Positions 11,401 to 21,800 of a stretch of DNA of 64,000 bases are shown here, one piece after another. The translations under genes and the position numbers were made by a program. The notes below the pieces were generated by a model. That model had not been told where the DNA came from and did no database searches. It was given only the letters and a program-made list of their open reading frames with translations. Source of the DNA: Patella vulgata (taxonomy: Eukaryota; Mollusca; Gastropoda; Patellidae); NCBI RefSeq assembly GCF_932274485.2, contig NC_065886.2, positions 46,549,501 through 46,613,500 of the forward strand. Reading direction: 5' to 3'. How positions within the stretch are numbered: the stretch's first letter is position 1; every line of letters begins with the position of its first letter.

Positions 11401-14400
11401 GAATAGATTAAAATGGTATATAAGATATTAGTGACAGCATCATCTCAGAAATACAAGAGATTGACATTTATCTGTCTGTTCTCTGAAGGAGTGATAAAAG
11501 TTGTAGTTGTTAGCACACTTACCGAGGTGTATCGGTGAATATCAGGACAGTTTTGGTCGAGGGGCCCAGCCGAGGCGGCTCCCAACCCAAAATGTCCTGA
11601 TATTCACCGATACACCGAGGAAAGGTGCTAATAAGTTACTGACATCACATTTCTGTCGAGTATTGTGAAGCAAAATGTGAAAAATAGTATTTATTTTTGA
11701 GTCGTTTCAACCGAAAAGTGACAAATACTTTCTGCTCTTTCATTATTTATCCCTTTCTGAGCCTCACGTTACATTTCATGGTAGAATGATTTTGCAGTGA
11801 AGAGACGACCTGAGTAGTATTTACACGTGCGTCTTGCTATGATACTCTGAGCGTAAAACAATCACGTGTTTGTTTAGACCACATCGTCAAAACAACTTGT
11901 CTATGGCGTAGAGGACTGCGATATTATTAAATGTAGTGTAAAGGAAATGCGAAACGTGGGTCATTCCTGGTGAAAGTATGCATCGGCGGATGGTTCTTCC
12001 GTTGAAATTTATTTGTAATAAAGTTTATGACTTTCTAGGCGGTTTTTTTTTCATCCTGCTTATTTTCAATGCCTGTGAAGTGTCCAGCAAAAGAACTGCG
12101 CCTTCTATCATCACAATTAATTAAAATAATTATTCAAAATTCTAATTTATATATTTTGCATATTAATATAAATCAAACCAAATTATGAAATAGATGCCAA
12201 TTGATATGTATAATAATTGATTTTTGTAATATGTTAATTTAATGTCATTGTATATGTTTTTGAACTGCCATGTAGTTCCCCCCATTTTGTTTTGTTACTA
12301 TGATTTTGACTAGTTGTTTCATGTACATTGTATAAAGCCATCGTTATCAATTGCGATCTGGGTCGGACTAAACGTACGCTACTTATTGCTTGATAGGTAT
12401 CTAAAACGGTATAAAAGTATCCGTGTACCAGAAATGAACAGTACTCTTTCTGTACATTTCTGATACACAGATACTTTTATGCATGTATTGCAAATAAACA
12501 GGACAGTTTTGTCAAATGTTGCCAGTGGCAACGAGTGGGATGTAATTGTAATTAAATTCCCTCATTTTTTATTTGTCAACATTTTGTGTGGTAGTATATT
12601 GTTGTCACCACTTTATGTTCATCAGTCCACCCATAACACTTACTTTATACAGGTCAAACTTTTCAAGATTTATTTATGAAACTCACTGGGATTGTTTAAC
12701 TACCTGTAGTTCTACAGAAATAATGTGTCATGTGACGTTTTTTCGCTGGGTTTACTGCCCATGTTATTGCTGCTTTGTTATGTATGAGATTTTATTCATA
12801 AACTTGCTAGTGCTAAGGAGGAACCTTAAACTGGAATTGGGTGATCGAGTAGTATAGTAGTGTGTGCACTTTACGTCATAAGGTCTGTCATTGACATGGT
12901 TTTGATCCCAAACTTGTACTTGACAAAAGAATTAGGGTCATCTGCCAAATCTCACAGATTTTCCCACTGCTAAAGACCCCTATGCACTAGCAACTTATTG
13001 AAATAAAATTTCAGTCCTGATACATCCTAGTTTGTATACATCATTTCTCTCTGTCTCGGAGGATCATGTGGGTAAGAAGCTGGCTCGCTAGCCTGGAGGT
13101 CGGGTGTTCGATCCCTGCATTGGCCGTGAAAGTTCACCCAGATTTTCCAGCATGGTTTCCCCTTGTCAGTGATGCAGGATGGAGGGCCTGACAAGGACAG
13201 CTGTCTAGTCGTTCGAATGGTACGAAAAACTGAAGTCCCATTTACACATTGGCGTGCACGTAAAAGATCCCTTGGCAGTTGGAATTCGATATAAGAGTAG
13301 GCCGTAGCGCCGCTGCCCGGGCAAAATTTCCCTCATAGTACACTGTATGGCGTATGCCCGTCTTCATTAGCCCAGGTTAGGAGCAGAACAGTAGGACTAG
13401 TCATACGTTTCCCTATTAATTATTGTTTAGTATTTGTTGGGTACAGCTCATGGATTTTTATCATAGGAAATATTTAACAATTTAGCCATTGAGATAAAGT
13501 AATTTTCAAAAACAAACAGATAAGAAAAATATTATTTTCAAAGAATTCAAATTTCTGGAAAACTGAAAATGCATTTCCAAAAAAATTATAATTAATAATT
13601 GTATCGAATAATAATTGTGAAATGAGCATTTGATGTGACAACAATAATAGGCTGTTTTATTAGTCTACAGACATATACTACCCGTCACTGTTTTTATAAC
13701 CTAAAATTTCGGGAGGATTTACAAAAGCTGACAAAAAAAAACTTTTTGAGAACTAATGCCACCAATTGGTTATATAAAATTTGGCAGACCCAGAACCTTT
13801 GTTTGGTTTTGGAGTTGACTTAGCCAAAGCAGCAGCATTTATTCATGCTGCTCTGACAATTCTATTAAATGATAAAACTTTGTTAACTTTTATTAACTTG
13901 AGTATAAATGTGAATTTAACAACCAACTATTTTTAAGGAGGATGCCTTTGACCGAGAATGGAAAAGTTCTGTTGCCGCTGTTACAAGTTCTAAAGTAATA
14001 AAATCTCCTGCTAAAGGTATGTATAAACGAGATTGTGGTAGTCCAAAATTTCCAATTTTTTGACTAAACCTTTTCTATATGCCCACGGCCCACATTGAAA
14101 TGTGGTAGTATAATGTTGTCACCCTGTCCGGCGTCTGCAGTGGCTTGTGAACATTCTAGAGATGACTTTATCATCCAGCATTGTTTATGTTCATGAGATT
14201 AAGAAATCTATTGATTTTCAATAATTTCTGATAATTACTATTTTGGCAACTGACAACTGGCATGTTGACTGACACAAAGTACAATGTATAGATGTGAAAG
14301 TTACGGTGATTAGACTTATGTCAGTTTACATTCCTTCACTTTTTTCTTCTCTGAAAAACCTTACATTATATATTCACTGTCACTAGATAAGAGAAAAAGA

Positions 14401-15777
14401 AAAAGTCTGTGCATTACCATGTTTTTATTAAGTATAGAATGAATAAAAACAAGGGAATGTACGGGCCTTTTCTATTTTCCTCGTTTTCTCTTGTGAATTG
14501 TCAGATATCCTCTTCACAGTCATATATAAAAAAATTTCATCTTCAATTGAACTACCAGTGAGCTGAAATTCTACCGTGTATCTGTTATTGCTTGTTCCTT
14601 CAGTCAGTGATATGTAAGGATAATTTGTGTTTTCCATTTTTTGCGTCATTTCCCGTTTCTTAAAATCTTTGTTATGCATCTACTGTAGCAATGATCTGTG
14701 TATTAAAGCTATATTTGGAATGTGTTTAACCAGTTCTATCACATATGCGATAATGACTGAGACCAATATTGTCCTTCAAGTGAATTACTAAATATTGTAC
14801 CATATGTTAGTCCCGTTAAACCCATTTCTCTTTATATATATAAAGATGGTTATTAAAATAAAATACGTTAAGTTAAACTTAATTTAAAATGTGGACTTGT
14901 AAATCGATACAAGGAACAATATACAGCTGTTACACAATGTGTCTAAATGGATATAACCATTTTAAAATTATCTTCATAGAAAAGAATGAATATATATCGT
15001 AAAATATAAATATGTGTAGATCAATTAGTTATTTGATAATGTGATAGATGGTCGTAATTGACACTGATTAAATAAAAAAAAAACAACATTATGATATATA
15101 CAAGCTTTATTAAAAAATATTTCTGGGGTTTGATTGAATATCTTCAGTAAATGTTGTTTCAAGTGTTAGAAAAAATACTTGAATATGATTTGTCATACCT
15201 GGATTTCTGGAAGTCTTGAATATTTCAAAAAAGGCATTTATAGCTTTTGTTAGAATTGGTCTGTAACCCAGATAGACTATAGTTCCTCACAAACAAACAT
15301 TACAAGGTTACTGCATATTACTGCAGATTCTATATCATCTACCTTTTTAGATTGAAAACAGTTTGACAAATGAACCTCAAATTTCCCTCACTAACTGATA
15401 TTAACATTTACATGAAAATATAAACACATTCTTTAAATACCCCGGACACGAACCTCCTTAGTAAAATGGCTTCTTTAATCCAACCCACAAAAATGAACTA
15501 TATATTGAGGGATTTTCATAAGGGTTCGTTCATTCCTGGAGCCGAATGGTTAGCACGTGCACGCTGTATCATGAGGCCTGTCATTGAGTTAACTGGCGTG
15601 GTTTCGAATCCCCGGTTGTACGTGGCAAGGAGTAGGGTTGCCTCGTGGGGTTGCTCCTGGTCCTCCGGTTCCTCCCGTTGGTAAAGACCCCTACGCGCAA
15701 ACAAATTATTGAAATAAAATTAAACCATATGTTAGTCCCGAAATGACCTAGTCTGTGTCGAGTGGACGTTAAACCCC

Positions 15778-15821
<44 letters not shown>

Positions 15822-18800
15822 CCTGGAGTTTTACCAAGGGTGATAGCGTAGACGATTCATAAGGGTTGAACAGCCTTATAGACTTGTGTTTGATATCTGG
15901 TTGGTTGATCTTAATCTGTTGTATATACAGTATTAAATGTTAGTTTAAACTTATTGATATGAAATCTTGCCAGTTATAGATAAACCCTGTCATCAAAGAT
16001 GTAATTGATACAATGAAAGGTCTAGTTAGAAACTATTTGATTTAGTTCTTCGTTTAATCTCTATTTCACATACAATTGGCATTATCCCAAATAACCCACT
16101 TTCTTCATTGTAGTATAAAAATCATGTTCAGTTAAAAAGATCTTATTGAACTTTATACATAAATACAGTGTATATTTAAGTAAACATTAAATCAACTTGT
16201 CGTTTAAAGGATTCTGAATTCAATTACAAAATTAGATATTATCTATAAAATTCAAATGACGATCATGGACTTTAGGAATTTTTATACAAACCCATTTTCA
16301 TGTGGATGTATATTGTTGTCGCCCCTGTCCATTAGAATTTTTATCCAATTTTGATAAAACTTAAAATATATGTTTATATCCCAAAGATCTGGGATCCATT
16401 GAATATTTGCGCTAATCGGGCCCTAACTTCCTGGATTATGGCCCCTTATTGTACCAAAAATCGCTTTTCTGTTTAGCTTGCTCGCTGTCCGTCTCTTGCA
16501 AAATGTGAGGGTATGTTGCATGACAACCACTTGTTAATTACATACATAACACAATTATACATTGTGAGATAATGTTCAAATTTATAAATTCTACATGCGA
16601 CCTGTTGGATCAGTCAATCTCTTCGCATGATTGGTCAGTCACTATAATTGTGTAGGAAAATATAACTGTATGTAGAAGTAACTGTTTGAATGTGTGGGTT
16701 TGTGGCATATAAAGATTCTGACATCTGTATTTGACAGTCTGTGGATGGTATGCCAATGTTATATGCAGACCATGGTGTATATTGTAATGGTGGCATAATG
16801 AACTGTGTGTATGCTAAACACAACTCGATTCAAATTATTGTTTATATAGTGATGCCTTTTCTCCTTAGAATATTTTCTAACAGTACATAAACCTGTACAA
16901 ACAGAATTTGATGTTAACAGCAATAATCTGCTGCTAGGATGATTCTAGATTTCCTTATTCTACCGAATCAGATGCAATAATATAATGAGATTAACGTTTA
17001 AATCGACATTTTACTTGGGTTATTCTGGAATATGTCATAGTTACAGTAAATGTATCATTCCTGTAGCTCTAATCACATCACAAGTCAGAGCCACAATAGC
17101 TTCCTGAATATAGCACCAACTTAATAACCAGCTCGCTTTCCCCTATTCAGCAATAGACAAAAGAAATATATGGATGTAATTACTTCTCTGTTATTTAATA
17201 ACGAAGTTTCGTAACACGATCCCGGTAATATTTTTGAGTTAATTATAAATGTCTTTTTATTAGCTTACACCAAGCTGGTTAACTGTAACTATTATAAAAG
17301 TCATAATAGAAAAATAATACTAGCAAAACTTACATAGTCAAAGATTATTAGCTATATGCTGCAACAAACTATAATATTTACAATTAACCAACTTACCTAT
17401 ATTATTATTAAATAACAGAGAAGTATTTATTATATCCATATATACCTTATGTTTGTTGTCAAGAATATTTAATTCTACTTTAGAGGTCATTTAAACAAGG
17501 TTGGTCTGGAAAACCCCATTTCAAGTTATATATTATATTAGCAACTCACAGGTCATTTTGAAGTGTATTCGAAGATTATGATTAAATATAATGGAAATAA
17601 TGCTCATAGCTACATGCATCGGACACATCCTTAAACACAACTGTATTTATTTTACTACCGGTATTACTTCATATTAATCTTTCATTATTTCCACCTACTG
17701 TCAAGATTTTGGTTTCATATCAGTTGGACTCCAGTGGACCTTGTTTTTTTTTTTGTCCCATCCAAACAACTAGACAAGCTTTCATTGTTTAATCGTCAAC
17801 TGAGCTTGAAAAGTTGAGAAGATGAAGATACTGCTTGCCCTTGATTTAAACTGGTGACATTTTAGCCATCAACTACTGGGCCTCCAACAAGATGCAACAA
17901 TAACTGTATTAATCTTTCAACTGTTATTAGGGGGGTTGGATGGCTGAATGGTTAGCGTGCGCGCGCTGTATCATACAGTCTGTCATTGAGTCGACTGGCG
18001 TGGTTTCGAATCCCCGGTTGTACGTGGCAAGGAGTAGGGTCGCCTGTCCAACCTTGTGGGTTTTCTCCGGGTCCTCCGGTTTCCTCCCACTGCTAAAGAC
18101 CCCTACGCGCAAGCGAATTATGTAAATAAAATTAAACCATATGTTAGTCCCGAAATGATCTAGTTTGTGTCGAGTGGACGTTAAACCCCATTTCTCTCTC
18201 TCTCTCTCTCAACTGTTATTATATATCATTTTATGATTTCTTTCTTTACAGAGAGAAACAGTTTAGATTTTAGTTCTGTACAAACTACGGAGGTATTAAG
18301 TAATAAGGTATCTCGAGATAAGTTAAACATCAGTAAAAACCGACGATCAAGAGCACCTTCACGTAAGAAGAAGGAGGTAAATGTATGTATATCTTTATTA
18401 AATAAATTCCACGTTCTGCATGAGATAGATGTTTGTGGGTTGGTAGATTTTTGTTTTATTTACATTCTAACTTCATTAAAGGATTCCCCAGAGTTTGGCC
18501 CTCTGTATTTATCTGAGTATGTAAATTCTTACTGGACATCAACCACTTGATTCTGATGTTGTTATCTATAATAGGCCTACATATATATTAGGTTACGTTG
18601 GTACGCTTCAGTTCATTGACAGTATAACACATGATAGTGGCTTCAATAATATTTGTAAATTTTCAAAAAGCTTCGCTAGAAGTTTCTCAAAAGATATAAT
18701 ATTTTTGGCATTTTGAATATGATTTCAAATCAATGGTTATGTATTTAGGATGCGATTGATGGGGAAATGTATCTTTAAAAACAATCACCATGTCTTAGTA

Positions 18801-21800
18801 TATTTTGTCATAAATCTTAACTTACTTGTTAAATTTATTTCATTTAGTTTTAGAATCTTTATTTTTGTCTTCATATAATTAAAGATACATTATGTAAGAT
18901 TTACATAAAGAGCTAGACATTCTTGCTATAATAGTTTGAAAATAGATAATGTAAAATTAATAATTTGAAAATTTCATTCAAATTACATTATTGAGAGCGA
19001 AGATATTAGACTTTGAAGGTTTGACAAGACATGTGCATTAATTGCAGCCACCGTACTGGTTGTTTGAAGCTAAATGTCGCTCCTCCATCGAAATATGGCT
19101 GAACTGTTCTAATCTATTTAAATTTGGAGACATCTGATGGCATCGAAAGTTGATTATGGACTGGATACGTTAATTAATGTCTAATTAATCATTTAGATAA
19201 CATTTCAGACCTAAAGAAAGACCTATAATAGGCAGATTTAGCTCTTGCATAATGTATGTTTAACAATAGCATTGAGATATTATTACTAACATTCTAATGA
19301 ATACTAAAACCATTAAATACGGAAGAGAATTGGAACATTTTTTGGAAATGCAACTTTCAAAATATTCAAAATTTTTCAAATGACAGTCATCAATATATTC
19401 CTGATTTTGTTGAACGTTCTTGTGATAATCAAAGTTAAAGGGACAGAATTTTATTATTTTCACATTAGCTTCTCTCACTACACTTATTCACATGATTTTA
19501 TTGTATACATGTAGATGTAAACTTGTATATCTATAAATAGAACAGTCATTTCAGTTTTGTATAACATATTGTAATAACAAATTGGGTGTGGTTTATTTAT
19601 ATTTTATTGGTAAATAGTTATTTAATGGTGCACTATATAAGATTTAGATAATGAACTGTCCGTTATTGCTATAATTATTTAAAAATAGGTAATGAAAATT
19701 GAACATTGAGAATTTCAAATTAATTAATTCTGAGCAAAGTTATGAATGTTTAAAGTTTAGATGAAAATAACGTAGACTCCATTGTCATTGCTCTGATTAA
19801 ATGGTATGGATTGTCAAATCCACCATATGGTAGTCTCCAGTTTGTCAGATGTTGCATTCCTGATTTAAACTGCATTACAACTATTTGTGTTTGTTAAAAC
19901 ATGGTTCCTCATTATTTACTAATGGAAGTGTCTTGTTCATCAAATGTTAAACTGGTGATACTTATTCATCAAAATCTAGATTCATGTTCAATTCTGCTTA
20001 TCAATTCCCTTTCAAATTATGCATTCCTAGAAAATGTATCTCTTATACATTGGAGATATGATCTGATATAATCAGTGAATACACAGAATATCGATTGTTA
20101 TCTTTTCCTACTCTTATCCTATATAGATTGGGCTGTGGTGCCATAGTATTAGATCCTCTATAAGAATGTCCCTTGATATTCAGGAGATTTCAAATCCAGT
20201 TTTTAATGAAACTGACAATCAGAAAAATACTGCATGTCTTTGCTGACAGTTCTGTACATGCTACAAGATGTAGGTAGATGCCCTAACATATGAACTGTAT
20301 TGAGCTTCTATCATGTGGTTTTATTAATTATGAAACAAAAGAGTTTTCCTGATTTAGTGGCTAAGACCATAGATTGTTTTGGCTACTAATTGTTTGAATA
20401 TGAAATATGAACTAATTTTCTGATTATTTTTTTTACAGGATAAATCAGCTAAAACTCTTCCAGGAGTAAAAGAAGAATCTCCAACAAAGACACAAACACA
20501 AAGTATATTCTCAGAAGGTAAGTCCAGTAACAGTTGACAATATTATTTATGTGTCTTTTAAAAATATTCTTATTGTTGAATCAGGGCTTACTTTGGGGAA
20601 ATGTACCCCAACCCTCCTTGATCCTTTGGACTGGCTTTCAAAATCAATAAACTCAAATGACTTTGTCTCTATGTGACCAGGCATCCAGCTCATAACATAG
20701 ATCAGGAATAACTTGATTCAATAAAAAATCTTAGTGTTCCAGCTGATAAGAACAAGTATTTTGTGGCCAACTATCAACCCTGTGTCTAATTCAAGTAGGA
20801 AGTCAGACTGTTGGCAGAGGTTTGCTTCCAAACAAAGTTTTTATACATACGTCTAAGACTAATTTTATTTGGCTTAGCCTCTATGGTTCTGTTTCCAATT
20901 TAAAATTCCCTTTGCATTTCTGGATGATGGCTTCTCTGTCTGTCCATATAAAATGGGATATCTAGAAAATGGACATACTGTTATAAAAAGAGAAAGTATA
21001 AATATTTATCAGTTCATCTATCTTTTCAGAAACACCAAGCATCAGCCAGTTATCATCATCTCTTCCAACAAATCTATCAGATGATAAACCCAAAGCAAAA
21101 ATATCACAAGCAACTTCTACCAAAGTTATTGCAGCTCAAACTTCACAAAATAAGACAGTTGAGCTAGGACTTAATAAAGACAGTGAAAGTGCAAATAAAA
21201 GTGAGGTTATTTTGAGATCTGCATCTACTAAATCAGATACAGATGCTCCTAGTGAAAAACATAATGAGCTATCGCAAGCTTTTGGTAAACTTAAAAAGCC
21301 ATCAAGCACGGACAATGAAGCCAGTGCTAAAAGTGAACAAAAGACAGTTGAACTTCAGCCAAAAGAACTGAAATTAGAAAATACGGAAAATAAAACCAAA
21401 CCTGAAGAAAAAATTGAAATCAATGTACAGAGTGTTGATAAGTCGGAAGAGAATAAGCAAAATGAAGATCCGACAAAGAAAAGTGTCATTAGTTTACGAC
21501 CCACTGATTCTAAAGACTCGGTTAGTTCTTCTCCCAAAGAGGAATATCGACTTAAGCGACAGAATCGTAGTAAAACGCTGCCAGTGGCATCCGATGCTGT
21601 TAAAGAAGCAGTTAAAGATGAACAAACCACAGTTAAAGTACAGAGGGCCAATTCTCAACGTGTGGATGCTGAGAGTTCTCCTAGGGGTGAGGTCACAAAG
21701 AGGCAATCAGTGATATTACCTCTCACCTCAACTACGAAACAGATTGAAACTAAACGACTCTCGTGGGTAGAAGAGTCTCATAAATCATCTGGCGAACCAG

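Larger units (their letters stand above)
10583..13937 (+). other. CRACD-like intron, 3.4 kb
   Basis: GT-AG intron holding two hairpin repeats (11510-11632 and 12409-12482) and a back-to-back SINE-A/SINE-B pair (12857-13410). The 11633-12010 part is more CpG-rich than its surroundings ('gaagagacgacctgag', 'ggaaatgcgaaacgtggg') and may belong to the same mobile element as the first hairpin. Confidence 0.6.
14017..18251 (+). other. CRACD-like intron, 4.2 kb
   Basis: GT-AG intron. It holds hairpin-element fragments (14081-14180, 16288-16515), a SINE-A scrap around 14799-14834, two young SINE-A copies (15542 and 17930) and a MITE-D (17162-17448). The remainder shows nothing recognisable. Confidence 0.6.
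18377..20438 (+). other. CRACD-like intron, 2.1 kb
   Basis: GT-AG intron containing MITE-B copies at 18879-19263 and 19622-19800. The remainder shows nothing recognisable. Confidence 0.6.

Noticed and set aside
18377-18550. Extension of the 18252 exon to the stop at 18541
   Set aside because: The frame past 18376 is AT-rich and loses the Ser/Lys character; the GTAAAT donor joins in phase to the next exon. It could at most be a rare intron-retention form.
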